Origin: an uncultured Prevotella sp.
Lineage (GTDB): Bacteria > Bacteroidota > Bacteroidia > Bacteroidales > Bacteroidaceae
Length of the DNA: 59,367 bases
Assembly: GCA_902798285.1 (NCBI GenBank)
Contig: CADBVZ010000018.1
Span: 1 to 59,367 of the forward strand
Reading direction: 5' to 3'
The translations under genes were made by a program, and so were the position numbers. Below are positions 25,904 to 34,680 of this stretch, piece after piece (the first letter of the stretch is position 1; every line of letters starts with the position of its first letter). The notes beneath the pieces were generated by a model. It saw only the letters and a program-made list of their open reading frames with translations. It was not told where the DNA came from and did no database searches.

Positions 25904-26590
25904 ATGGAAAAACTCAACATCAACCAATGGGCGGAAGAAGACCGTCCTCGTGAGAAAATGGCCAACCTAGGACCTGAGGCATTAAGCAATGCCGAGTTGC
26001 TGGCAATCCTCATTGGTTCAGGATCAGCTAAAGAGAGTGCCGTTGACCTCATGAAACGGTTACTCGTCGATTGCAAGAACAACCTGAACACACTTGGAAA
26101 AATGTCCATTCGTGAACTGTGCGAATATAATGGTATTGGCGAGGCCAAGGCCATCAGCATACTTGCAGCCTGTGAGTTAGGTAAGCGGAGACAGATGGAG
26201 AGTTCAGAAGAACGTCCGGACTTAGGTACTGCCACAAGAATCTACAACTACATGCGCCCATTGTTACAAGATCGTGATGTCGAAGAATTCTGGGTTCTGC
26301 TGATGAACCAAAACTACCGTCTCATCAAAAGAGTCCGAATCTCACATGGCGGCATCACAGAAACAGCTGTTGATATCCGCATCATTATGCGAGAGGCCGT
26401 ACTTGCCAATGCGACAATCCTTGCAGTTTGCCATAACCATCCATCAGGCAACATTAAGCCTAGCAATGCTGACGACCAACTGACAAGAGCCATCAGCAAG
26501 GCCTGTGAATTGATGCAAATTCGTTTCTTGGATCATGTCATCATCACCGACGGGCAATACTACTCTTATAACGAGTTAGGGAAATACTGA
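25904..26590 (+). CDS. radC: RadC family JAMM-domain protein
   Basis: 228-aa RadC. An N-terminal helix-hairpin-helix-like region (LSNAELLAILIGSGSAKESA, LCEYNGIGEAKAISILAACELG) is followed by a JAB1/MPN metalloprotease-like domain with the EFWVLLMNQ strand, the HNHPSG motif and a downstream Asp (SNADDQLT) that complete the zinc site. Historical annotation as a DNA-repair protein is not well supported in the literature; the biochemical role is unclear. Probably in one run with efp and the glycosyltransferase. Confidence 0.92.
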   Translation: MEKLNINQWAEEDRPREKMANLGPEALSNAELLAILIGSGSAKESAVDLMKRLLVDCKNNLNTLGKMSIRELCEYNGIGEAKAISILAACELGKRRQMESSEERPDLGTATRIYNYMRPLLQDRDVEEFWVLLMNQNYRLIKRVRISHGGITETAVDIRIIMREAVLANATILAVCHNHPSGNIKPSNADDQLTRAISKACELMQIRFLDHVIITDGQYYSYNELGKY

Positions 26591-26644
26591 ACACGAAAAT
26601 GCATAATAAATCCAAATTTATTTTGCTTTTTGCTCACTTAATCG

Positions 26645-26652
26645 TATCTTTG
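26645..26652 (+). promoter_or_regulatory. -7 box (TATCTTTG) just before the DUF59 gene
   Basis: The box ends only 8 bp before the ATG at 26661, so transcription would start within a few bases of the start codon, which suggests a nearly leaderless mRNA. Confidence 0.55.
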
Positions 26653-26660
26653 CACCAATT

Positions 26661-26981
26661 ATGACACAAGAGGAGAAGACAAAGATAGAAGAAAGGATTG
26701 TGGATGTGCTTAAAACCGTTTACGATCCTGAGATTCCCGTCAATATCTACGACCTGGGAATGATTTATAAAATTGACGTCCAAGACGATTATACTGCAGA
26801 GTTGGATATGACCTTTACTGCACCGAATTGTCCTGCCGCCGATTTCATATTAGAAGATGTACGTACTAAGGTTGAAAGTGTAGAAGGCATCAAGAATGCA
26901 AACGTCAACCTGGTCTTTGAGCCCGCATGGGATCAGAGTATGATGAGTGAAGAGGCCCATGTCGAACTTGGATTCGATTAA
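26661..26981 (+). CDS. DUF59 / MIP18-family Fe-S cluster assembly factor
   Basis: 106-aa protein of the DUF59 (SufT/MIP18-like) family. It contains DPEIPVNIYDLGMIYKI and the conserved Cys in TAPNCPAADFI, which in characterised relatives contributes to Fe-S cluster delivery. Length matches the stand-alone family members. No suf genes are nearby. The TATCTTTG box 8 bp upstream suggests its own promoter. The lpxH gene follows after 18 bp and may be co-transcribed. Confidence 0.88.
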   Translation: MTQEEKTKIEERIVDVLKTVYDPEIPVNIYDLGMIYKIDVQDDYTAELDMTFTAPNCPAADFILEDVRTKVESVEGIKNANVNLVFEPAWDQSMMSEEAHVELGFD

Positions 26982-26999
26982 AGACGAAATGGTGAAAGA

Positions 27000-27764
27000 A
27001 TGAAACCGATTTATTTCCTTAGTGATGCCCATCTTGGGTCGCTTGCCATTCCTCATGGCAGAATGCAGGAGCGTCGGCTTGTTCGCTTTCTCGATTCTAT
27101 CAAGGAGAAGGCTGCTGCCGTCTATCTATTGGGCGACATGTTCGACTTCTGGTACGAATACAAATACGTCGTACCAAAAGGCTATACCCGTTTCTTGGGG
27201 AAGATCTCCGAACTGACCGACATGGGTGTGGAGGTGCATTTTTTCACTGGTAATCATGACATCTGGGCCTACGATTATCTGGAAAAGGAGTGTGGAGTAA
27301 TTCTACATAAGCAGCCTGAAACGACAGAGATCTACGGCAAGATGTTTTTTCTGGCGCATGGTGACGGGCTTGGTGATCCAGATAAGAAATTCAAGTTCCT
27401 GCGCTATCTATTCCACTCCAAATTTTGCCAATGGGCACTCTCTTGTGTGCATCCCCGTTGGGGCATGTGGCTTGGACTCAACTGGGCCAAGCACTCTCGT
27501 ATGAAACGCCCTAATGGCGAGGAACCTGCTTATATGGGTGAGGAACGTGAACACCTGGTGCTCTTTACAAAAAAGTATATTCAATATCACTCTAATGTAG
27601 ATTACTTCATCTACGGTCACCGTCATATTGAGGTAGATTTGCAGTTGACCAAGAAAGCTCGCATGATTATCCTCGGCGATTGGATTAGCCAGTTCTCTTA
27701 CATCGTCTACGATGGCAACCACCTACTAGTATCCCAATTCATCGAAGGTGAGAGTCGACCGTAA
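27000..27764 (+). CDS. lpxH: UDP-2,3-diacylglucosamine diphosphatase
   Basis: 254-aa calcineurin-like metallophosphoesterase. It should hydrolyse UDP-2,3-diacylglucosamine to lipid X on the cytosolic face, a lipid A step. Metal-site motifs appear in order: FLSDAHLGS, LGDMFDFWYEY, FFTGNHDIW, LAHGDGLG, YGHRHIE. The CVHPRWGMWLGLNWAKHSR segment is typical of the Bacteroidetes LpxH-like group. 18 bp downstream of the DUF59 gene. Confidence 0.87.
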   Translation: MKPIYFLSDAHLGSLAIPHGRMQERRLVRFLDSIKEKAAAVYLLGDMFDFWYEYKYVVPKGYTRFLGKISELTDMGVEVHFFTGNHDIWAYDYLEKECGVILHKQPETTEIYGKMFFLAHGDGLGDPDKKFKFLRYLFHSKFCQWALSCVHPRWGMWLGLNWAKHSRMKRPNGEEPAYMGEEREHLVLFTKKYIQYHSNVDYFIYGHRHIEVDLQLTKKARMIILGDWISQFSYIVYDGNHLLVSQFIEGESRP

Positions 27765-27788
27765 TAAGTAAAAAAGAAACTAAACAAT

Positions 27789-28814
27789 ATGGACAAGAAG
27801 AAGATAGTTACCTTTGGAGAGCTTCTGCTCAGATTCTCTAAGCCAGATCATCTTAGACTGACTCAAGGGGATATGTTTACAAGCAAATATGGTGGAAGCG
27901 AAGCAAACGTTGCCGTTTCATTAGCCACCCAAGGAGATGATGTGACCTATATCACTCGTCTGCCTAACACACCTGTGGGTCATGCGGGTGCAATGAACTT
28001 ATCACAACTTGGCGTAGATACCAGCCAAGTTATTTACGGCGGACAACGTATAGGTACCTACTATTTCGAGCCCCCAGCAGGAATGAGAGCTGCAAAGGTT
28101 TTCTACGATCGTTCCAATTCGGCCTATTCTGACCTGAAACCAGGCATGATTCCATGGTACGATATTCTAAAGGATTGTACCTATTTCCATGTCTCAGGCA
28201 TTACGGCTGCTATCTCACAACAGGCAGCCGACGCCACCTTTGAAGCACTTGATATCGCCGATGAACTTGGCGTCACCATATGTTTCGACATCAATTATCG
28301 CAAGAATTTATGGCGTTACGAAGGAGCCACTCCACGTGAGACCCTCAGCCGTATGCTGGCTCACTGTGATATGATGTTCGGCGATGCTATCGAGTTTGAG
28401 TGGTTGAGCCAACATCCCCAACCTCCTTTCACGGCTACCGACTCCAATTTCCAGATGCAGATGGATGAATATGGAGAATGGTTTGATGAACTGCATCAGC
28501 AATTCCCACGTCTAAAGAACTGGATGATGGGCATGCGAAACATTGTCAGTTCAAAGCACCACACGCTGACATGTTTACTATGGACTGAGGGGAAGTTACT
28601 CCAGGCACCAATCATCGATATTCCCGACGTTGTGGATCCTGTCGGTGTTGGCGATGCCTTTATGGGAGGCTGGCTCCATGCCATCAGTCTCTTCCCTGAA
28701 GACAAACAAATGCAGCTGAACTACTCATTGGCAGCAGCTGCATTAAAAAACACAATCCCGGGGGATTTCAATCTGTCAACAGAAGACGAGATTATGGATG
28801 TTCTACTTCCCTAA
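27789..28814 (+). CDS. kdgK: PfkB-family sugar kinase, probable 2-dehydro-3-deoxygluconokinase
   Basis: 341-aa ribokinase/PfkB-type kinase. Substrate and ATP motifs are GGSEANVAVSLATQGDDVTYITRL near the N-terminus and DVVDPVGVGDAFMGGWLHA near the C-terminus, whose Asp in GVGDAF is the catalytic base. The overall pattern (FGELLLRFSKP, IGTYYFEPPAGMRAAKVFYDR) is that of KDG kinases, which phosphorylate 2-keto-3-deoxygluconate from uronate breakdown. The partner aldolase is not next to it, so the exact sugar is less certain than the kinase call. The stop codon abuts the convergent CotH gene with no spacer. Confidence 0.85.
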   Translation: MDKKKIVTFGELLLRFSKPDHLRLTQGDMFTSKYGGSEANVAVSLATQGDDVTYITRLPNTPVGHAGAMNLSQLGVDTSQVIYGGQRIGTYYFEPPAGMRAAKVFYDRSNSAYSDLKPGMIPWYDILKDCTYFHVSGITAAISQQAADATFEALDIADELGVTICFDINYRKNLWRYEGATPRETLSRMLAHCDMMFGDAIEFEWLSQHPQPPFTATDSNFQMQMDEYGEWFDELHQQFPRLKNWMMGMRNIVSSKHHTLTCLLWTEGKLLQAPIIDIPDVVDPVGVGDAFMGGWLHAISLFPEDKQMQLNYSLAAAALKNTIPGDFNLSTEDEIMDVLLP

Positions 28815-30476
28815 TCACATCCTGTCATATTGACTCTTGAGCCATTCCATTCGCTTCGTCAGCCAATCCTTGACTGACTGAACCTCATTCTGATAGCAGC
28901 CCCAAATCGCAACATTTGGCACACTGTAGTTATAAAAAGTGTGCCACCTGTCCTCATTGGCAACCATAGAATATTTCAAGTATTGTCCTGTTGCATCAAT
29001 CTCACGCATAATCTCTGGCATGTGAGCATAAAAATAGTCAAAGCGTTCTTTCACTCTCTCCACGAAAGCAGGATCATCAAAGAGTCTGCTGAACCAGTCC
29101 GAATTCTTTATCCAGAAGCCTTCCGGGCCACGTTCATAATAATCCGTATTACCAAACGCAAGATCAAAATCCCATAATGGACCCATCTTCAATTTTTCAC
29201 CACGCTTCAGACTCATAAAGCAACTGGTAAACATCTGAGCATCCGTATTATGGGTAATCTCATTTATCAGATACCAATCCACAAACGAATCCATATCCAT
29301 ATAGGCCTGCCATCCCTGAGAGGGATCTCTGAAACTGGAGCTATAGAACACATTGTCAATATGTTCCATGTAATTCACAATATACTGGTAATCAGCATCA
29401 TCATACTCAACTTCTGGCTCTTTGATATTGATGGGTTCCTCAAGACTATAAAGATAGAAATAACGAGAATCCGACTCTTCTGGCGCACGAGAATCAACCT
29501 CAAGCAGGAAGCCATCATCGCCAACGGCCACCCTGTGATCTGATACCTTTACCTTCTCACACAGCTCATAAGTACCATCGTATCTGCCATTCAGGAACAA
29601 TTCTACAAAATGCGAACTTGAGGTGTAATCAAGATTACTGATTTTGCCCATATAGAAGGCTGCGTGATTACGAAGCGCAGACTTATCGGCAAAGTTAGCC
29701 AACAACACCCACGACTTGTCCTTATGCTCACCTAATAGGGCTATCTTCTCGTCAAACTTCAGTCGATACGGCTTTTTCGGATAATCAGTTCTCCACCAGG
29801 TTGAGTTACCACGACCCTTGATCCGCAGGTCAGCCTCCACCACATCACCAGCACCACGGGTCTTGACATCCTCCGTCAGTGTCATGTGAGCATTCAAATA
29901 AATCTCCTTAGAATTAATGAAACGACCGTTCTCCACATCTATTCTCATCACAGGGAGTCCTGTGTATGAATATACATAAACTGTATAATCCTTTGTTTCT
30001 TTAGAGGTAGCAACCGTAAACGTTACTGGCTCTGAGAAATCAATGGCAGTAGAACCGCTCGTCACTTCCGTGGAGCCCATCAGCACCAGAGTTCCTTCAA
30101 AGGTGAAACGGGGAATCAGAGTCTTGGGATCATCCAGACTTGTCAGCCAACAATTCACAACACCAGTAGAGGAGTATACTTCACATGTTATGTTATCAGT
30201 TAATCCTGCATTATCTGCTCTTTTAAACTCCATCGTCAGCAACTGAGGTTCAGGCACCATACCATTTTTCTGTGCCTCCAACTCCTCTAATCTTTGTTTC
30301 AAGCGCTCCAGTTCCTTCTTTTTCTCTGCATTCTTCCGATTTTCCTCATCTATCAGCTTCTGCTTCTCTGCATTAGCCTTTTCTATTTCTTCTTTCTGCT
30401 GGAGATATTCCGTTGTGTCCTCTGAACAGGCTGACAACACAAGCAACGCAAATAATATGTATAGTATCTTTTTCAT
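28815..30476 (-). CDS. CotH-family kinase lipoprotein (apparently active copy)
   Basis: 553-aa lipoprotein (lipobox LSAC at residues 14-17). A charged coiled coil fills residues ~22-72, then a beta domain (EVYSSTGVVNCW, LIPRFTFEGTL, TKDYTVYVYSYTGLPV), then a CotH kinase domain from ~175. The expected ATP-binding KGRGNSTW is at 220-227 and the metal-binding GPLWDFDLAFGN has WDFD at 435-438. CotH proteins in spores and secretion systems are atypical protein kinases; a surface kinase in this organism is an inference. It follows a paralogue (30494-32131) by 17 bp, so both are in one operon, and it ends head-on against the sugar kinase gene. Confidence 0.85.
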   Translation of the reverse strand: MKKILYILFALLVLSACSEDTTEYLQQKEEIEKANAEKQKLIDEENRKNAEKKKELERLKQRLEELEAQKNGMVPEPQLLTMEFKRADNAGLTDNITCEVYSSTGVVNCWLTSLDDPKTLIPRFTFEGTLVLMGSTEVTSGSTAIDFSEPVTFTVATSKETKDYTVYVYSYTGLPVMRIDVENGRFINSKEIYLNAHMTLTEDVKTRGAGDVVEADLRIKGRGNSTWWRTDYPKKPYRLKFDEKIALLGEHKDKSWVLLANFADKSALRNHAAFYMGKISNLDYTSSSHFVELFLNGRYDGTYELCEKVKVSDHRVAVGDDGFLLEVDSRAPEESDSRYFYLYSLEEPINIKEPEVEYDDADYQYIVNYMEHIDNVFYSSSFRDPSQGWQAYMDMDSFVDWYLINEITHNTDAQMFTSCFMSLKRGEKLKMGPLWDFDLAFGNTDYYERGPEGFWIKNSDWFSRLFDDPAFVERVKERFDYFYAHMPEIMREIDATGQYLKYSMVANEDRWHTFYNYSVPNVAIWGCYQNEVQSVKDWLTKRMEWLKSQYDRM

Positions 30477-30493
30477 CTTTACTCCTCCCTCCT

Positions 30494-32131
30494 TTACATT
30501 TTGCTGAATTCCTCATTCAACCAGTCCAGACGTTTCTCCAACCATGACTTCATGGCCGTCACTTCATTCTTATACTGTCTGTTAAGCTCTGAAAGCGTAT
30601 AAGCCTCAAATACCTCCCACTTATTATTATTCTCAGGAATGGCATTTCTCAGATAATAAGCATCAGCATCGATTTCTTTAAGAATATCGTTCTTATGATT
30701 ATAGAAATGTGTAAAACGCTCCTTTACCTTTGCTACAAAAATGGGATCCTGGAACAAACGGTCAAACCACTTTGCTTCCTTAATCACGAAACCGCTTGTA
30801 CTCGACTCATCGTATCCGAAGGATTTCTCCATCTTCCACAACGGACCCATCCTTAGCTTTCCGTCACGCTTCATATTCATATAACAGTCTGCAGAGAACG
30901 CACCTTCCTCATTCTTGGCAATCTCATTGATCAGATACCAGTCAACAAAAGAGTCCATATCAAGGTACTTTTGCCAACCTTCATCTGCATCAGTGAAGTT
31001 AGAGCTGAACAGAGCAGCATCAGCTGTTTTCAGAATATTAGAAACATTACGATATTCATCATCGCCACTGGTCACTGACGGATATACCACACTTACAGGT
31101 TGTTCTATGTGGGCCGTCTTGAAGTTAGCCTTAGCTGCCGAGGCATCAATCTTTACGATATAGCCATCAATTCCCACATCAGTACGTTCTCTAGTATAGT
31201 CAATCACATCACCTAACAGATAAGTACCATAATAACGCTCATTCAGCATCAGATCGGCAAAATGGAAAGTTGGGGTGAAATGCAGATTACTAATATTTCC
31301 AAAATGGAAACCAGCCTGTGTATGAAGCAAAGTCGGGTCGATGGCATTCGACAACAACTCCCAATCAGCGCAGGTAGGTCCGTCAAGTACAGGTTTTACC
31401 GTGTTAAGCGTAAAACGATAAGCATTCTTACCCAATTGATCAGAACCGTCATTCTTTGATTCAACCCATGAAACAGGACCTACTGCTTTCACCTTAACGT
31501 TGTCTTCAATCACATCGCCAGGTTTACGGGTTCTTGCATTCTCCACAATCTTCACTGTACCCTGGTATATCTTCTCACTAACAGAGATATTTTCCATTTT
31601 GGCTGTCGTCAGCCAGACCACAGGTAGTCCAGTATAAGAATAAACATATACCTCATAGTCTTTAGTCCGAAGATCCGATGAGATTGTCAACTTAAGAGGC
31701 TTGCCAAAGTCAAAGGAAGTGACACCACTCTCTGCCGGTTTTCCATCTATAGTCAATGACTTTCCCTCATAGCTGAAACGAGGTATCAGGACCTTATTGG
31801 GCATAATGTTCGATACCCAACATACGATACTGTCACCAGCAATCTCACATCTGGTATCCTCTACCACCTGGAAAGGATTATCTTCATGCAGGAATTCAAA
31901 ATACGCTAAAGACACTTTGTTGATATCCCAAAGAGTCTTATCGATCTCATCCTGGGTCTTATCAATATTCTGCTGCGTTTCATCATTGACTTTCTTGATA
32001 CTGTCCTGCTGTTTCTGCAACAGTCTGGCCTGTTCCTCCAGATCGGCGATATCTTTCTTAAGATCGTCAATCTCCGAACTACAAGCCAACAGACAACATA
32101 ATGCGATTACGGAAAATAAACACTTTCTCAT
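30494..32131 (-). CDS. CotH-like lipoprotein with degenerate kinase motifs
   Basis: 545-aa lipoprotein (lipobox LLAC at residues 14-17) with an N-terminal coiled coil (~20-70, IDDLKKDIADLEEQARLLQK) and the same architecture as its neighbour, including TKDYEVYVYSYTGLPV and SFVDWYLINEI. The ATP-binding motif position reads KAVGPVSW (215-222) instead of KGRGNSTW, and the metal-site motif reads GPLWKMEKSFGY (WKME at 432-435) instead of WDFD. Both catalytic signatures are therefore lost although the frame is open over its full length. It is likely a pseudokinase or binding partner. First gene of the pair, with a TAATTTTG box 42 bp upstream. Confidence 0.82.
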   Translation of the reverse strand: MRKCLFSVIALCCLLACSSEIDDLKKDIADLEEQARLLQKQQDSIKKVNDETQQNIDKTQDEIDKTLWDINKVSLAYFEFLHEDNPFQVVEDTRCEIAGDSIVCWVSNIMPNKVLIPRFSYEGKSLTIDGKPAESGVTSFDFGKPLKLTISSDLRTKDYEVYVYSYTGLPVVWLTTAKMENISVSEKIYQGTVKIVENARTRKPGDVIEDNVKVKAVGPVSWVESKNDGSDQLGKNAYRFTLNTVKPVLDGPTCADWELLSNAIDPTLLHTQAGFHFGNISNLHFTPTFHFADLMLNERYYGTYLLGDVIDYTRERTDVGIDGYIVKIDASAAKANFKTAHIEQPVSVVYPSVTSGDDEYRNVSNILKTADAALFSSNFTDADEGWQKYLDMDSFVDWYLINEIAKNEEGAFSADCYMNMKRDGKLRMGPLWKMEKSFGYDESSTSGFVIKEAKWFDRLFQDPIFVAKVKERFTHFYNHKNDILKEIDADAYYLRNAIPENNNKWEVFEAYTLSELNRQYKNEVTAMKSWLEKRLDWLNEEFSKM

Positions 32132-32172
32132 CCTTTTTCAATACTGTCTTAACGATTTTACATAATGCGCTG

Positions 32173-32180
32173 CAAAATTA
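32173..32180 (-). promoter_or_regulatory. -7 box (TAATTTTG) for the CotH pair
   Basis: TAnnTTTG match on the minus strand, 42 bp upstream of the ATG at 32131. Confidence 0.5.
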
Positions 32181-32264
32181 ATGTATTTTTTGGAAACGGG
32201 CGCACCTTTTTTCGTTTTTTTGTCAATACGAGGTGTTTTTATACGCCTAATAGACAATCTGTTA

Positions 32265-32297
32265 CAAAAAAAGGCGACCTTTTAACGGGTCGCCTTT
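32265..32297 (-). terminator. pta-ackA terminator
   Basis: A perfect 10-bp stem (AAAGGCGACC at 32270-32279 with GGTCGCCTTT at 32288-32297) and a T run on the minus strand, 19 bp after the ackA stop. Confidence 0.9.
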
Positions 32298-32315
32298 ACT
32301 TAGTATGTTCAATTC

Positions 32316-33509
32316 TTATTTCAGCAAGTTCATTGTATCGGTTGCAATCATCAACTCCTCATCAGTAGGAATAACCACCACCTTTACCTTTGAGTCATCA
32401 GCAGAGATGATGCACTCTTCACCACGAGCTTTGTTCTTCTCCTCGTCGAACTTAATGCCCAGGAACTCCATGTTCTTGCACACCTCGGAACGCATGCTGG
32501 TCTGATTCTCTCCAACACCTGCAGTGAATACCACGACGTCGAGTCCACCCATAGCAGCAGCATAGGCACCGATGTACTTCTTAATACGATAGAAATACAT
32601 ATCCTGAGCCAGTTTTGCCTTGGGATCGCCACTCTTGGCAGCGCTCTCCACATCACGCATATCGCTTGAACCACCGGTAAGACCAGCCACACCGCTCTTC
32701 TTGTTGAGCAGGTTGCTCATACCGTCAGCATCCAAACCGAGCTTCTTCTCCAGGAAAGTCACAGCGCCACCATCGATATCACCAGCACGGGTACCCATGA
32801 CGAGTCCCTCAAGCGGGGTGAGACCCATTGAGGTATCAATACACTTTCCATCAACTACGGCTGCGATTGAACCACCATTACCTACGTGGCAGGTAACCAT
32901 CTTAGTTCCCTCAGCAGGAATGCCAAGGAACTCGCAAGCACGCTGAGATACGTAACGATGAGAGGTTCCATGGAAACCATAACGACGTACACCGTACTTC
33001 TCGTAAAGCTCGTAAGGAATAGCATACATATATGCCTTAGGAGGCATGGTCTGATGGAAGGCAGTATCGAATACACCTACCTGAGGCAGGCCAGGCATCA
33101 GCTCCTTCACAGCGTTCACACCCTTCAAGTTGGCAGGGTTGTGCAGGGGAGCCAAATCAGAGCACTCCTCAAAGGTCTTCAGTACCTCATCGGTCAAGAT
33201 AACTGACTTATTGAATTTCTCGCCACCATGCACCATACGGTGACCTACTGCATCGATCTCATCGAGACTCTTGATGACACCAATCTCAGGATCAGTAAGC
33301 AGAGATAAGATAAACTTCACGCCCTCGGTATGCTCAGGGATATCATGCATAATCTGCTTCTTCTCACCATTGGCCAGCTTCACCTTTACAAAGGCACCGT
33401 CCAAGCCTACACGCTCTGCGCCACCACTGGTCATCACACTCTTATCATCCATATTGTACAAGGCGTACTTAATGGATGACGAGCCACAATTCAATACTAA
33501 TATCTTCAT
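32316..33509 (-). CDS. ackA: Acetate kinase
   Basis: 397-aa cytosolic kinase converting acetyl phosphate and ADP to acetate and ATP, the energy-yielding end of mixed-acid fermentation. Motifs: LVLNCGSSSIKYALY at the N-terminus, VGHRMVHGG (catalytic His and Arg region), VFDTAFHQTMP, GFHGTSHRYVS, HVGNGGSIAAV, GTRAGDIDGG, FTAGVGENQ. Full length. It lies downstream of pta; the spacer between them is made almost entirely of four 7-bp repeat units (33510-33537) that run up to the ackA ATG. Confidence 0.97.
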   Translation of the reverse strand: MKILVLNCGSSSIKYALYNMDDKSVMTSGGAERVGLDGAFVKVKLANGEKKQIMHDIPEHTEGVKFILSLLTDPEIGVIKSLDEIDAVGHRMVHGGEKFNKSVILTDEVLKTFEECSDLAPLHNPANLKGVNAVKELMPGLPQVGVFDTAFHQTMPPKAYMYAIPYELYEKYGVRRYGFHGTSHRYVSQRACEFLGIPAEGTKMVTCHVGNGGSIAAVVDGKCIDTSMGLTPLEGLVMGTRAGDIDGGAVTFLEKKLGLDADGMSNLLNKKSGVAGLTGGSSDMRDVESAAKSGDPKAKLAQDMYFYRIKKYIGAYAAAMGGLDVVVFTAGVGENQTSMRSEVCKNMEFLGIKFDEEKNKARGEECIISADDSKVKVVVIPTDEELMIATDTMNLLK

Positions 33510-33537
33510 TTTAATGTTTAATCTTTAATGTTTAATG
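33510..33537. repeat. Four tandem 7-bp units in the pta-ackA spacer
   Basis: TTTAATG TTTAATC TTTAATG TTTAATG on the plus strand. It fills 28 of the 30 bases between pta and ackA and forms the whole ribosome-binding region of ackA. Confidence 0.9.
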
Positions 33538-33539
33538 TA

Positions 33540-34550
33540 TTACTTCTTAGCGTCCATAGCCTGACAAGCTGTGATAGCTATCATATAGTAGATATCATCG
33601 ATAGAGCAGCCACGTGACAGATCGTTAACAGGACGTGCAATACCCTGCAGAACCGGACCGATAGCGATGGCATCGCCCAGACGCTGAACCATCTTATAGC
33701 CGATGTTTCCAACCTCAAGATTCGGGAATACCAATACGTTAGCCTTACCAGCAATGTCAGAAGCAGGAGCCTTCTTGGCGCCAACTGATGGAACCAGAGC
33801 AGCATCAGCCTGGAGCTCACCATCAATCTTCAGCGTGGGATCCATATCCTTGGCCAACTTTGTTGCCTCAATCACCTTGTCGCAAACCTCATGCTTAGCG
33901 CTACCCTTAGTCGAGAAGCTTAGCATAGCTACGCGAGGATCCTCGAAACCAGCCACAGCCTTTGCCATTTGAGCTGTGCAGACTGCAATCTGAGCCAGCT
34001 GATTAGCATCGGGCATTGGGGTTACAGCCACGTCGGCAATCACCAGGACACCATCCTCGCCATACTGCTTCTGCTTAGAGATGAGCAGCAAGCCACCACT
34101 TACGCAGGTGATACCAGGCTGGCACTTGATAATCTGCAATGCAGGACGCAGCGTATCGCCTGTAGTAGAGAGTGCGCCACTAATCTGACCGTCGGCACCC
34201 TCAGTCTTGATGATCATACAACCCAGATAAAGGGGATTCTTAATGAGCTTGCGAGCCTCCTCGATAGTCATACCTTTGCTCTTACGAATCTCAGCCAGTT
34301 TCTCAGCCAGCTCTTCGCTCTTGTCATAGTTATCCGGATCAATCAGAGTTGCCTTACCGATATGAGTCAGCCCCTTTTCCTTAGCCAGAGCCTCAACCTT
34401 AGCGGGATTACCAATCAGAATAATGTCTGCGATGTCATCAGCCAGAGCCTTGTCGGCTGCACAGAGTGTACGCTCCTCTTCTGCCTCAGGGAGCACGATG
34501 CGCTGCTTGTTACTCTTAGCACGCGCTACAATTTGACTTAATAGATCCAT
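33540..34550 (-). CDS. pta: Phosphate acetyltransferase
   Basis: 336-aa enzyme converting acetyl-CoA and phosphate to acetyl phosphate for AckA. The short single-domain form starts LLSQIVARAKSNKQRIVLPEAEEERTL and carries the expected SGALSTTGDTLRPALQIIK, MLSFSTKGSAKHE and DGELQADAALVP, with VLVFPNLEVGNIGYKM near the end. The gene leads a pta-ackA operon with a good promoter (34604-34634) and a terminator after ackA. Confidence 0.97.
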   Translation of the reverse strand: MDLLSQIVARAKSNKQRIVLPEAEEERTLCAADKALADDIADIILIGNPAKVEALAKEKGLTHIGKATLIDPDNYDKSEELAEKLAEIRKSKGMTIEEARKLIKNPLYLGCMIIKTEGADGQISGALSTTGDTLRPALQIIKCQPGITCVSGGLLLISKQKQYGEDGVLVIADVAVTPMPDANQLAQIAVCTAQMAKAVAGFEDPRVAMLSFSTKGSAKHEVCDKVIEATKLAKDMDPTLKIDGELQADAALVPSVGAKKAPASDIAGKANVLVFPNLEVGNIGYKMVQRLGDAIAIGPVLQGIARPVNDLSRGCSIDDIYYMIAITACQAMDAKK

Positions 34551-34603
34551 AATTTGTTATATTAAAATTGTTCTTAGATGACTTGTTTGTAACATTGAGT
34601 TTG

Positions 34604-34634
34604 CAAAAGTAATAAAAATATTCCGTAAATCAAA
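34604..34634 (-). promoter_or_regulatory. pta-ackA promoter
   Basis: Minus-strand TTTG (34631-34634), 19-nt spacer, TACTTTTG (34604-34611), 54 bp before the pta ATG. Confidence 0.7.
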
Positions 34635-34680
34635 CAGAATTAGTTGTATTTTCAAGAATTTTAAATGTAAACCTTTACGG

